The notes beneath the pieces are model-generated. The model did not search any database. It had not been told where the DNA came from and saw only the letters and a program-made list of their open reading frames with translations. The position numbers and the translations under genes are program-made. From positions 1,860,001-1,924,000 of the forward strand of contig NZ_CP086727.1 of assembly GCF_020906275.1 (NCBI RefSeq): 64,000 nt of DNA, written 5' to 3'. Source of the stretch: Parasphingorhabdus litoris DSM 22379. GTDB taxonomy: Bacteria; Pseudomonadota; Alphaproteobacteria; Sphingomonadales; Sphingomonadaceae. Positions 9,781 through 18,476 of this stretch are shown here, piece after piece. Every line of letters starts with the position of its first letter. The first letter of the stretch is position 1.

Positions 9781-9848
9781 TGGGTTTTTCGGTCGAATCT
9801 TGAAGTGATATAGGTGCTTTTCTGATGTCGGCTATGGCGAAAAACCCA
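9781..9848. repeat. 11-bp inverted repeat immediately after topA
   Basis: TGGGTTTTTCG at 9781-9791 is the exact reverse complement of CGAAAAACCCA at 9838-9848, with 46 bp between. It begins 2 nt after the topA stop codon. It could fold into a long-range stem acting as a 3' end signal, or mark the ends of a tiny non-coding element. No T-tract follows the right arm. Confidence 0.4.
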
Positions 9849-9872
9849 CAGCATAAGCATTAAGAAGGTTCC

Positions 9873-9896
9873 GATTTTGTCAACTTGGACAAAATC
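9873..9896. promoter_or_regulatory. perfect 9-bp hairpin/dyad GATTTTGTC-N6-GACAAAATC
   Basis: Arms at 9873-9881 and 9888-9896 pair perfectly around a 6-nt loop. It overlaps the stop codon of the decayed gene on the minus strand. Neither side has a T-run typical of an intrinsic terminator, so it may be a protein-binding dyad or a residual 3' hairpin. A dyad with the same TTTTGTC/GACAAAA arms occurs in front of the EpsD-like gene at 61136-61160. Confidence 0.4.
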
Positions 9897-10395
9897 AAAA
9901 GTCTGGTGACAAATTCTCTCTAAGTAGGTTGGGGCAAAGAAACTCAGATTCAAAGAGACTATTAACCCAAGGCAAGGAATTAAATCTCGGATAGATCATC
10001 GAACCTTCTGCAAAGTAGGCTGCTCTTAACAATAGTGCTCGAGCTTGATTGAAAGGTAATTTACGAATCTCCTCAATTCCATCAATCAAGGATTGGAGTT
10101 CTGAGATTTCTTCAGGAGACTTAGCGTAGTCGATCGCAAATGCATCCGCTTCCGCATGATAATTCAACCTGTCCAATTCAGCGTTGCCAATTTCACCGGC
10201 TATATATTTTTCAGCGCCTCTCAAACCGTTTCTCAAACCATCCTGGGGGATGAGGTGTTTGTGCTTCCAGCAGCAAGCGATTAGAAACTTATGCAATTGA
10301 GGGACTTGGGTGCGGAGAAAGCGAGGTTGCTCATGATGTAATATCTAGAGCATTTTTGGAGCACTTTTAGAAGATGCCCATTCTTCATTAGTCAT
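9895..10395 (-). pseudogene. hypothetical protein remnant with in-frame TAG
   Basis: The minus-strand frame from the ATG at 10395 reads MTNEEWASSKSAPKML, then a TAG stop at 10347-10345, then continues without interruption as ILHHEQPRFLRTQVPQL and on through HKFLIACCWKHKHLIP and GLRGAEKYIAGE to the stop at 9895. Both halves resemble the N-terminal layout of a poorly characterised family (E-W ... ML-FL ... LRLFA-ACCRR ... AERYADG) that I recall mainly from planctomycetes, which suggests one gene broken by a nonsense change (GAG or CAG to TAG would suffice). Without the stop it would encode about 166 residues. If translated at all today, the distal part would have to use the TTG at 10296 (133 residues). 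The C-terminus also looks short for that family. Function unknown. Confidence 0.6.
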
Positions 10396-10537
10396 GAAAT
10401 CAATCAGCCTTTGATATGCTTCAGCTGTCTATACGATGGTCATTTGTATTAGGAAGCCCGTCCGTTTTCAAAATAACGCAGACATGCTAAAACGGCCCTT
10501 AATCGCTCAACCCAAGTCAACCAACCCTGCACCAAGC

Positions 10538-11185
10538 TTAAGGCTTCAGTTCGTTGGTGTAAAAATTGGCCAGCCAGTCCGTTATTTGCGGAACGGAAAC
10601 CCGTTTGTGGAATTTGATGCCAATCTCGGACCCTTTCTGCCATCGAACGGTACCGCTGATGTCCCCTAATTTGGGCACGACCAAGGTCAACTGATTCCCA
10701 ACCTCACAAAGATAATCGGCATTGATCCGGATTCCCGCAGGCGAAATATCGCAAATTTCCGCTTTTACCAACGTAGAGCCGATACGGAAAACAATGGCCT
10801 GCTGCATATGTACGCGCGGCAACCGTGAGAGCTGGTACTTATTGTTCACCCTTAGGCTTGCAAGCAGATCGTTGACGTTGATTTCATTCTTGAATTGCAT
10901 GCCAACCAGGGCATCCTTGCGCCAACGGATAGTCGCGGTCAGTGCAACGTCATCGGTGAGAGCGACGGTTGCGGTTTCATCCATTTCGAAACTTGGGTGA
11001 ATCTCAACCAAAACCCCGCTGCCGGAAATATTCTTTATAAATCCCCATCCTTCTGCAGGGCCGGATGTTATTTTTGCCAAACGGAACACGGTAAGCTGCC
11101 GCTCTTTTTTCCGGCGCTCTTGGGGAGCTTTGGCATTGCCAAAATTCAGGGCTTCTGTTGCAGCTGGTTGAACATTACCGACCAT
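10538..11185 (-). CDS. tandem PilZ-domain protein
   Basis: 215 residues made of two PilZ-like halves. The first follows an arginine-rich start (ERRKKERQ, about 23-30) and has the NISGSG element near 54-59. The second starts at RLPRVHMQQ near 122-130 and has DISPAG near 146-151. PilZ domains bind cyclic di-GMP through an RxxxR motif and a D/NxSxxG motif. The first half has both elements; the second has the SxxG part and a weaker arginine motif. No other domain is present, so the protein is likely a free cyclic di-GMP responder rather than an enzyme. It is monocistronic here, with a 241-bp gap to era upstream. Confidence 0.82.
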   Translation of the reverse strand: MVGNVQPAATEALNFGNAKAPQERRKKERQLTVFRLAKITSGPAEGWGFIKNISGSGVLVEIHPSFEMDETATVALTDDVALTATIRWRKDALVGMQFKNEINVNDLLASLRVNNKYQLSRLPRVHMQQAIVFRIGSTLVKAEICDISPAGIRINADYLCEVGNQLTLVVPKLGDISGTVRWQKGSEIGIKFHKRVSVPQITDWLANFYTNELKP

Positions 11186-11383
11186 TTATTTCACCTTGTC
11201 CTTATGAGGATAAAAAGAGTGGCTCAATTTTGTGCGAGGTCTGATGTCAGCAATGCTAAGGTCACAGCCCAAGAACACTCTTCTGATAACGGTTGGTTGG
11301 TCGGCATCTTAAGGGATGCTTGTCAGTTAAATGTGCGAACGGCTGTTAACCATTCTGTCGCGCCGTCAGTCAGGTGATAATCA

Positions 11384-11404
11384 AAATATCACTTTCTGAT
11401 ATTT
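11384..11404 (-). terminator. AT-rich hairpin downstream of era, weak terminator
   Basis: AAATATCA (11384-11391) and TGATATTT (11397-11404) form a perfect 8-bp stem with a 5-nt loop, 22 nt past the era stop codon. Read on the minus strand, the stem ends in TTTTGATT, a poor T-tract. It is plausible as the end signal of the lepB-rnc-era transcript, but low in GC. Confidence 0.35.
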
Positions 11405-11426
11405 GGGTGCAATTTGACCCGTTCAG

Positions 11427-12320
11427 CTACTTGACCCAATCGAGTCCCATATCCTGATAGAGGCTTTGGTCTTCATCCCAATTGGAACTTACTTTGACAT
11501 GGAGATATAGGTGCACGGTCTTGCCCAATATCTCGGATAATTCCGCGCGCGCCCTTGCTCCGATTTCCTTGATCTGGTGACCGCCTTTGCCAAGGATGAT
11601 GGCACGTTGACTGGCTTTCTCGACCAGGATTTGCTGGTGGATTTCCAGTGAACCGTCCGGACGTTCTTTATATTGCTCCATCGCAATCGCGGTTGCATAG
11701 GGTAGTTCGGCGTGGAGCTGGCGAAAAACCTGCTCCCGGGTGATTTCTGCTGCCAACAACCGTTCGCTCGCGTCCGAAACCTGATCTTCGGGAAAATGCC
11801 ATGGCCCTTCCGGCATTGCATCGACCAGATAGGCTTTTAGTTCCTCTAACCCATCCCCGGTTTTTGCGCTCACGAAAAAAGTTTCCTGAAAAGCGCAAAG
11901 GTCGTTGAGCTTCATGACATGGTTCAGCAACTTGTCTTTTGCAGCAATGTCCACCTTGTTCATGACCAGAATAAGCTTTTCCGGACGGCGTTTGATCCGC
12001 TCCACGATCGATGTGACTTTAGGGCCAAGGCCAGTGCGTGAGTCTACCAGCATGACTATTATGTCAGCATCTTCCGCGCCTTCCCATGCCGCAGAGACCA
12101 TTGCCCGGTCCAACCGGCGCCGCGGCTCAAAAATTCCGGGCGTATCAACGAGAAGAAGTTGTGCCTCCTCTTCAATCGCGATGCCCAACAGGCGTGTGCG
12201 CGTGGTTTGCGGTTTGGAACTGGTAATGGCGACCTTCTGGCCAACTAGCGCATTGATCAGGGTTGATTTTCCGGCATTCGGCGCACCGATCAGTGCCACT
12301 ACTCCGCATTTTTGGGTCAT
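11427..12320 (-). CDS. era: GTPase Era
   Basis: Ribosome-assembly GTPase that binds the 3' end of 16S rRNA. 297 residues with G1 GAPNAGKST (12-20), G3 DTPGI, G4 NKVD, and a C-terminal KH domain containing ILGKGGHQIKEIG. The ATG overlaps the end of rnc by 4 nt, giving the standard lepB-rnc-era order on the minus strand. An N-terminal MTQKCG leads directly into the first beta strand, so no extension is needed. Confidence 0.96.
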   Translation of the reverse strand: MTQKCGVVALIGAPNAGKSTLINALVGQKVAITSSKPQTTRTRLLGIAIEEEAQLLLVDTPGIFEPRRRLDRAMVSAAWEGAEDADIIVMLVDSRTGLGPKVTSIVERIKRRPEKLILVMNKVDIAAKDKLLNHVMKLNDLCAFQETFFVSAKTGDGLEELKAYLVDAMPEGPWHFPEDQVSDASERLLAAEITREQVFRQLHAELPYATAIAMEQYKERPDGSLEIHQQILVEKASQRAIILGKGGHQIKEIGARARAELSEILGKTVHLYLHVKVSSNWDEDQSLYQDMGLDWVK

Positions 12321-12985
12321 GTATGCTTTTCCAGAAATAGCTTCGCCGCCTCGGTCTCGGCAGTCTGTTTGGAGCTTGCTGAGGCTTCCACTGCACCGAC
12401 CTTGTTGACACTTACCCGAACAGTGAAACGCAAGTCATGATGAGGTCCGGACTTCTCCACAAGTTCGTAGACCGGCATTTTGCGATTATGGGCCGCGGCC
12501 CATTCTTGAAGTGCAGATTTGGGGTGACGAATGTCCTGCGCCATGCCCGTTATGCGTTCGCCCCAATATTGGAGGATAAAATGCTTTGCTGCGTCTATCC
12601 CATGATCAAGATAAACCGCGCCGATGAGTGATTCCATCACATCGCCCAGCACTTTGGTGCTTTGCCGTGCGCCGTCATCGCGCGCCTGTTTTCCGAGCAG
12701 CAAATAATCCGACACACCAATTTCCCGAGCAATGTCACCGCACACCTTGCCGGAGACGAGGCCATTAAGTCGTTGTGACAATTTGCCTTCCGGTTCGCTG
12801 GGAAACTGCTGATAAAGCTGCGCAGCAATGGTCAATCCAAGTACGCGATCACCAAGAAACTCCAGACGCTGATAGTCACCATCTCCAAAACTGCCGTGGG
12901 TAAAGGCCTGAATGTAAAGCGTCTCGTCCGCCGGTTTTTCCCCGATCAATTGGGCAACCCAGTCGAGAAATGCCTTTTTATTCAA
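12317..12985 (-). CDS. rnc: ribonuclease III
   Basis: Double-strand-specific endoribonuclease that processes rRNA precursors. With the TTG at 12985 the protein has 222 residues: catalytic domain with the signature RLEFLGDRVLGL, a second acidic cluster LGDVMESLIGAVYLD, and a C-terminal double-stranded RNA-binding domain. A TTG at 12997 would add four residues, but the strong GGAGAGG lies 12993-12987, directly before the TTG at 12985, and fits that start. The gene overlaps the end of lepB by 8 nt and the start of era by 4 nt, which argues for translational coupling. Confidence 0.93.
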   Translation of the reverse strand: MNKKAFLDWVAQLIGEKPADETLYIQAFTHGSFGDGDYQRLEFLGDRVLGLTIAAQLYQQFPSEPEGKLSQRLNGLVSGKVCGDIAREIGVSDYLLLGKQARDDGARQSTKVLGDVMESLIGAVYLDHGIDAAKHFILQYWGERITGMAQDIRHPKSALQEWAAAHNRKMPVYELVEKSGPHHDLRFTVRVSVNKVGAVEASASSKQTAETEAAKLFLEKHT

Positions 12986-13784
12986 AACCCTCTCCAATGC
13001 GCTCCCATCGTGCTGCGCTGAACCATGTCCACGGTTTGATCCATTCTGCAGAACCGTCGGTTGAGAATACCGATACGAGCGCTCGTCCTACCAGATTTTC
13101 CTGCGGAACCATACCTATCGCTTGCCCCTCAACCGCTGGGAACCGACTATCGGCACTACGGTCGCGATTGTCGCCCATCAGGAACATATGCCCATCGGGC
13201 ACAACGAAGCTTTCGGTGTTGTCGCCGGCAGACGCTTCGTTGACGTCGAGTATGTTATAGCTTCTGCCATTGGGCAGCGTTTCACGATATTGAGGATAAC
13301 GGCAAATTCGTTGTCCCTCGGCGTTAGTGGTTTCGAAATAGGTCGCATAACAGGGGCTATTGGGTGAAACCAAATGCGTATAGTCTTCAATCTTCTCTCG
13401 CTCGACAGGAACGCCATTGATCGACAAGGCCCCATTGGTGACCTGAATAATATCACCAGATAGTCCAATGACCCGCTTGATATAATCATCATTGCCGCTT
13501 GGCGGGGCTTTGAACACGACGACATCGCCAGGCTCTGGCTTGTTGGCCAATATCCGCCCGGGAATGACAGGCACGCTGAACGGCATGCTGTATTTCGAAT
13601 AACCATAAGGCCACTTCGCGACCAGCAAATAGTCGCCAACCATCAGGCGTGGCTGCATCGATTCCGAAGGGATATTAAAAGGTGAGACAATGAAACTGCG
13701 CAAAATAATGACGAATAACGCCAATTTTACGAGAAAAATCATGAAATCAGCGGTCTCAGAACGCTCTGCAGTTTTATCTTTCAT
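12978..13784 (-). CDS. lepB: signal peptidase I
   Basis: Membrane-anchored serine protease that removes signal peptides of Sec and Tat substrates. 268 residues: one N-terminal membrane segment (about 14-34), catalytic Ser42 in NIPSESMQP, catalytic Lys103 in DDYIKRVIGL, and the conserved GDNRDRSADSR block near 205-215. It is first in the lepB-rnc-era operon and divergent from pgi across a 158-bp region, which should contain promoters for both. Confidence 0.95.
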   Translation of the reverse strand: MKDKTAERSETADFMIFLVKLALFVIILRSFIVSPFNIPSESMQPRLMVGDYLLVAKWPYGYSKYSMPFSVPVIPGRILANKPEPGDVVVFKAPPSGNDDYIKRVIGLSGDIIQVTNGALSINGVPVEREKIEDYTHLVSPNSPCYATYFETTNAEGQRICRYPQYRETLPNGRSYNILDVNEASAGDNTESFVVPDGHMFLMGDNRDRSADSRFPAVEGQAIGMVPQENLVGRALVSVFSTDGSAEWIKPWTWFSAARWERIGEGFE

Positions 13785-13942
13785 CGCGCCCCTTTGCTTA
13801 TATTGATGCGTGCGGTCAAGAGACAGTATTTAACGACAATTTTCCCCAATTTGACCTTGTTCACCGGAAAGACGCAATATAGAGCTACGTTCACGAATAT
13901 GGGGCGTATAGATCATTGTAAATAACCAGAAAGAAATGTGCT

Positions 13943-15436
13943 TTGGATCATTGGAACGCGATTGAAAATCACCCTGTATCAACCCTAGATGGCTTGTTCG
14001 AGAGCGATCCGAAACGTGCTGAAATATGGAGCTTCGAACAATCGGGTATCTATTTCGACTTCTCAAAGACGCATTTGGACAACGGGTTATTGCAGGAATT
14101 TCAAAAACTCGCGGATGCAAAAGACCTTTCAGAACAGATTGAAGCACTGACAAGCGGTGCAGTTATAAACATCAGTGAGAACCGTGCCGCAGAACATACC
14201 GCTGAACGTGGAACAGGTTCCGCAACCAGTGTCGAAAATGCTCGGTTGTTGAAAAACCGCATGCGCGGTTTGGTGCAGGCGATAGATGACGGTGCTTTGG
14301 GTGATATCGAATCTATCATTCATCTAGGCATTGGCGGATCTGCGCTGGGTCCTGAGCTGCTACTAGAAGCCTTGAAAATCGGCGATGAAAAATATCAATT
14401 AGCGGTCATTTCGAATATCGACGGCTGTGCGCTAGAACCTGTGCTCGAGCGCTTTGATGCGCAAAAAACGCTACTCGTAATAGCCTCAAAAAGCTTCACC
14501 ACTGCCGAAACTTTTTTAAATGCCCGATCTGTTATCGATTGGATGACAGAGCAGGGCGTTTCCGATCCTTTTGGGAAAATCGTTGCATTGACAGCCAAGC
14601 CCGAAAAGGCCGTCGAATGGGGTATTGATGAAAGCCGGATCCTACCATTTTCGGAAACCGTTGGCGGTCGCTATTCTCTGTGGTCCTCCATTGGCTTCAG
14701 TGTCGCGCTTACCCTGGGCTTTGAAGTTTTTGATGACCTGCTAGCTGGCGCAGCAGAAATGGATCAACATTTCAAAAGCAATGCATTTGACCAAAATATC
14801 CCTGTGATTGCTGCCTTCTGTGACCAATATTATAGTCAGGCACGCGGATGTGAGACACGCGCTGTATTTGCCTATGATGAACGATTGACCTTGCTTCCCG
14901 ACTATTTGCAACAGCTTGAGATGGAGAGCAATGGCAAGTCAGTACTGGCAGATGGTACAGCACTGGATCGACACAGCAGCGCAATCGTTTGGGGCGGGGT
15001 AGGGACTGACGCCCAGCATGCGGTATTCCAACTACTGCACCAGGGCACACATCTTGTGCCAGTAGAATTTTTGGCAGTGATCGAGCCAGGACACTCGCTG
15101 GCCACAGAACATCATCAAGGATTGTTGCTCAATTGTTTCGCACAGAGTGCAGCGTTGATGGCCGGTAGCACATCCGATGATAGTAATCGAAATTATCCGG
15201 GTGACAGACCATCAACAACGTTATTACTGGACGATCTCGACGGACGTACCTTAGGTGCTCTCATCGCTTTTTATGAACATCGCACTTTTGTAAACGCGGT
15301 ACTTTTAGGCATTAACCCATTTGACCAGTTTGGAGTTGAGCTGGGGAAAGAAATGGCGAACGCGCTATTGGCTGGAGACAGTAACCAAATGGACGCTTCG
15401 ACCGAAACACTCAAAAACCGGGCATTTCCAGCCTGA
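13943..15436 (+). CDS. pgi: glucose-6-phosphate isomerase (TTG start)
   Basis: Interconverts glucose-6-phosphate and fructose-6-phosphate. 497 residues, somewhat shorter than the E. coli enzyme, as in many alphaproteobacteria. Motifs present: LGIGGSALGPELL, VIASKSFTTAET, GVGTDAQHAVFQLLHQGTH (catalytic His region) and FDQFGVELGKEMA. The frame is closed by a TAA at 13919-13921 and contains no ATG or GTG before the conserved N-terminus, so a TTG at 13943 is the most likely start; it gives the expected HWNAIE opening. gor follows after 17 nt. Confidence 0.93.
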   Translation: MDHWNAIENHPVSTLDGLFESDPKRAEIWSFEQSGIYFDFSKTHLDNGLLQEFQKLADAKDLSEQIEALTSGAVINISENRAAEHTAERGTGSATSVENARLLKNRMRGLVQAIDDGALGDIESIIHLGIGGSALGPELLLEALKIGDEKYQLAVISNIDGCALEPVLERFDAQKTLLVIASKSFTTAETFLNARSVIDWMTEQGVSDPFGKIVALTAKPEKAVEWGIDESRILPFSETVGGRYSLWSSIGFSVALTLGFEVFDDLLAGAAEMDQHFKSNAFDQNIPVIAAFCDQYYSQARGCETRAVFAYDERLTLLPDYLQQLEMESNGKSVLADGTALDRHSSAIVWGGVGTDAQHAVFQLLHQGTHLVPVEFLAVIEPGHSLATEHHQGLLLNCFAQSAALMAGSTSDDSNRNYPGDRPSTTLLLDDLDGRTLGALIAFYEHRTFVNAVLLGINPFDQFGVELGKEMANALLAGDSNQMDASTETLKNRAFPA

Positions 15437-15453
15437 GTTATCAAGGAATTACA

Positions 15454-16800
15454 ATGTTAGAATATGATTATGACCTGTTCGTCATCGGAGCAGGATCGGG
15501 CGGGACCAGAGCAGCCCGGGTATCAGCTTCTTACGGGGCAAAAGTTGCTGTCGCTGAAGAATATCGCGTGGGTGGCACTTGCGTCATTCGTGGCTGTGTG
15601 CCGAAAAAAATGCTGGTTTACGGCTCCCATTTTTCCGAAGATCTCGAGGATGGAAAGAATTTTGGTTGGACCTGGGAAAATGCCAAGTTCGATTGGACAA
15701 AATTACGTGATCATATCCTGTCCGACGTTGATCGCCTGAACACCGCTTACACGCAAACGCTGAACAACCATGATGTTGAGATCCTTCTGGAGCGCGCTGA
15801 GATCGTTGGTCCTCATGAAGTGAAATTAGCCAGCGGTAGGACAGTGACGGCCAAATATATCTTGATCGCGGTGGGTGCGTGGCCGGATGTTGCGGACTTC
15901 CCGGGCAGCGAACATATGCTCACGTCCAATGAAATGTTTCATCTGGAGAAACTACCGGAAACCGTCATTATTTCAGGCGGGGGTTATATTGCCAATGAAT
16001 TTGCTGGCATATTTAACGGGCTTGGCAGCGAAGTTTTCGTCGTCAACCGCTCCGATGTGATTTTGCGCGGCTATGATGAGAGTGTTCGCGATCGGCTGCT
16101 GCAAATAGCCATGACAAAAGGCATTAATTACAAATTTAATTGCACGTTCGACAAGATTGAAAAGCGCGAAGATGGTGCGCTTGATGTTTATATGGATGGC
16201 AAGCCAGCAATGCGGGCCGATGTTGTCCTTGCCGCTACCGGAAGGCGGCCGAAAATTGAAGGCCTTGGGCTCGAAAATGCCGGTGTCGAAACCAATGAGA
16301 AAGGTGCGATCAAAGTCGATGAATATAGCCGTACCAATGTCGAAAGCATTTATGCTGTTGGCGATGTAACGGATCGCGTACAACTGACGCCGGTTGCCAT
16401 TCGCGAAGGGCAGGCCTTTGCAGATACTGTTTTCAACAATGATCCGAAAACGGTTGATTATAGCTGCATTCCATCGGCAGTCTTTTCACAACCCCCAATC
16501 GCATCGGTTGGTTTGACCGAAGGCGAAGCGCGGACGCAATATGGCAATATCAAAATCTATTCATCGGACTTCCGAGCCATGCGTAATGCTTTTGCAGATC
16601 GTCCAGAACGCAGCCTTTACAAAATGGTAGTCGAGGCAACGAGTGAGAAGATTCTGGGACTGCACATGATTGGACCGGATGCGCCTGAGATTCTCCAGGC
16701 AGCGGCAGTCGCCGTCAAAGCGGGTTTAACCAAAAAAGCGTTTGACGATACGGTCGCCTTACATCCCAGCATGTCGGAAGAACTCGTACTTTTGAAATAG
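15454..16800 (+). CDS. gor: glutathione-disulfide reductase
   Basis: FAD- and NADPH-dependent disulfide reductase that regenerates reduced glutathione. 448 residues: FAD-binding [14 protein letters not shown] (about 12-25), redox pair Cys43/Cys48 in GGTCVIRGCVPKK, NAD(P)H-binding GGGYIANEFAG in the middle, second FAD motif YAVGDVTDRVQLTPVA, and C-terminal HPSMSEE supplying the catalytic His-Glu dyad. The VNRS sequence after the second glycine-rich loop, in place of a conserved acidic residue, agrees with NADPH use. Likely cotranscribed with pgi. Confidence 0.94.
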   Translation: MLEYDYDLFVIGAGSGGTRAARVSASYGAKVAVAEEYRVGGTCVIRGCVPKKMLVYGSHFSEDLEDGKNFGWTWENAKFDWTKLRDHILSDVDRLNTAYTQTLNNHDVEILLERAEIVGPHEVKLASGRTVTAKYILIAVGAWPDVADFPGSEHMLTSNEMFHLEKLPETVIISGGGYIANEFAGIFNGLGSEVFVVNRSDVILRGYDESVRDRLLQIAMTKGINYKFNCTFDKIEKREDGALDVYMDGKPAMRADVVLAATGRRPKIEGLGLENAGVETNEKGAIKVDEYSRTNVESIYAVGDVTDRVQLTPVAIREGQAFADTVFNNDPKTVDYSCIPSAVFSQPPIASVGLTEGEARTQYGNIKIYSSDFRAMRNAFADRPERSLYKMVVEATSEKILGLHMIGPDAPEILQAAAVAVKAGLTKKAFDDTVALHPSMSEELVLLK

Positions 16801-16827
16801 GTTGACGCTACGGCAGTGGCCGTTTCG

Positions 16828-16859
16828 AATGAAACTTAATTGATCAATTAATTTTCATT
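16828..16859. promoter_or_regulatory. 32-bp near-perfect dyad upstream of pccB
   Basis: The left arm AATGAAACTTAATTGA and right arm TCAATTAATTTTCATT are reverse complements except for one pair (C35/T52 of this block); the inner 16 bp, 16836-16851, are a perfect palindrome. It lies 28 nt past the gor stop and 80 bp before the pccB ATG. TTGACG at 16858-16863 touches its right end and could be a -35 element. It is AT-rich and lacks a GC stem plus T-run, so it is more like an operator than a terminator. Confidence 0.6.
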
Positions 16860-16939
16860 GACGATTGCATAATCCTCCGTGCATTGGCTAGGGACGGTTC
16901 CGTAGCCAAATCACAGTTCCAAATCATCTTGGGGGATTC

Positions 16940-18466
16940 ATGCAGACGATTATCGATCAACTCGAAGCCAAGCGCGCCGAGGCCCATCTGGGCGGCGGTC
17001 AAAAACGGATTGATTCCCAGCACGCCAAAGGCAAGCTGACTGCTCGCGAACGGATTGAGGTGTTACTTGATGAAGGCTCGTTTGAAGAGATCGATACGTA
17101 TGTCGAGCATAATTGTGTCGATTTTGGAATGGAGGAGACGAAAATACCAGGTGACGGCGTAGTCACTGGTTCCGGCACTATAAATGGCCGTCTGGTTTTC
17201 GTTTTTAGTCAGGACTTCACCGTTTTTGGTGGTTCGTTATCGGAACGTCATGCTGAAAAGATCTGCAAAATTCTGGAAAACGCCATGAAAGTTGGCGCGC
17301 CAGTCATTGGGATCAACGACAGTGGCGGTGCGCGTATTCAGGAAGGTGTTGCATCGCTGGGCGGCTATGCTGATGTCTTTCAGCGCAACGTTCTGGCAAG
17401 TGGCGTAATTCCCCAACTTAGTCTGATCATGGGGCCATGCGCGGGCGGTGCTGTCTATTCACCTGCGATGACGGATTTTATCTTCATGGTGAAGGATAGC
17501 AGTTACATGTTTGTCACTGGGCCGGATGTGGTGAAGACAGTGACGAATGAAATCGTGACGCAGGAAGAATTGGGCGGAGCAGTAACCCATACCACCAAAA
17601 CGAGCGTTGCTGACGTTGCATATGAGAATGACATCGAAGCCTTGCTCGCAGCGCGCGATTTCATAGACTATATGCCGCTGAGTAATCGCGAGGACGTTCC
17701 AGAGCGTCCTACCGCTGACCCATGGGACCGGCTAGAGGAAAGCCTCGATACCCTGATTCCTGCCAATGCCAACCAGCCTTATGATATGCATGAGGTCATT
17801 CAGAAAATGGTTGATGAAGGCGACTTTTTCGAGATCCAACCAGCGCACGCGGCCAATATCATATGTGGTTTTGGCCGGATTGAAGGACAAACAGTCGGTG
17901 TGGTTGCCAACCAGCCTATGGTATTGGCGGGATGCCTGGATATCAACGCATCGAAAAAGGCAGGGCGCTTTGTACGCTATTGTGATGCGTTCAATATTCC
18001 TATTGTGACCTTGGTCGATGTTCCGGGTTTTCTCCCCGGCACTTCGCAAGAACATAATGGTATCATCAAACATGGTGCAAAATTGCTGTTTGCCTACGCC
18101 GAAGCGACTGTTCCAAAAATCACCATCATCACCCGCAAAGCTTATGGGGGCGCTTATGACGTCATGGCGTCGAAGCATTTGCGCGGCGATTTGAACTATG
18201 CCTGGCCGACCGCCGAAATTGCGGTCATGGGCGCCAAGGGAGCGGTCGAAATCATCTTTCGCGGCAAGACCGAAGAGGAAATTGCCGAGAAGACAAAGGA
18301 ATATGAAGATCGCTTCGCTAACCCGTTTATTGCGGCACAAAAGGGCTTCGTCGATGAGGTGATCATGCCGCACTCAACCCGGCGCAGAGTGGCGCTGGGG
18401 TTACGGAAGTTGCGCAACAAGGAGCTGGAAAATCCGTGGAAGAAACATGACAATATTCCGTTGTAA
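16940..18466 (+). CDS. pccB: propionyl-CoA carboxylase, carboxyltransferase beta subunit
   Basis: Carries the carboxyltransferase reaction that turns propionyl-CoA into methylmalonyl-CoA, with the biotinylated alpha subunit encoded seven genes on. 508 residues, typical length. The N-terminal crotonase-like half contains [13 protein letters not shown] and [17 protein letters not shown]; the C-terminal half has [17 protein letters not shown] and [10 protein letters not shown]. The ATG is preceded by GGGGG at a good distance. First gene of the propionyl-CoA block, downstream of the 32-bp dyad. Confidence 0.96.
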   Translation: MQTIIDQLEAKRAEAHLGGGQKRIDSQHAKGKLTARERIEVLLDEGSFEEIDTYVEHNCVDFGMEETKIPGDGVVTGSGTINGRLVFVFSQDFTVFGGSLSERHAEKICKILENAMKVGAPVIGINDSGGARIQEGVASLGGYADVFQRNVLASGVIPQLSLIMGPCAGGAVYSPAMTDFIFMVKDSSYMFVTGPDVVKTVTNEIVTQEELGGAVTHTTKTSVADVAYENDIEALLAARDFIDYMPLSNREDVPERPTADPWDRLEESLDTLIPANANQPYDMHEVIQKMVDEGDFFEIQPAHAANIICGFGRIEGQTVGVVANQPMVLAGCLDINASKKAGRFVRYCDAFNIPIVTLVDVPGFLPGTSQEHNGIIKHGAKLLFAYAEATVPKITIITRKAYGGAYDVMASKHLRGDLNYAWPTAEIAVMGAKGAVEIIFRGKTEEEIAEKTKEYEDRFANPFIAAQKGFVDEVIMPHSTRRRVALGLRKLRNKELENPWKKHDNIPL

Positions 18467-18476
18467 GGAATAAGAT

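Noticed and set aside
16828..16859. Intrinsic terminator for gor
   Set aside because: The dyad is AT-rich with no GC stem or following T-run, and a better reading is an operator for pccB.
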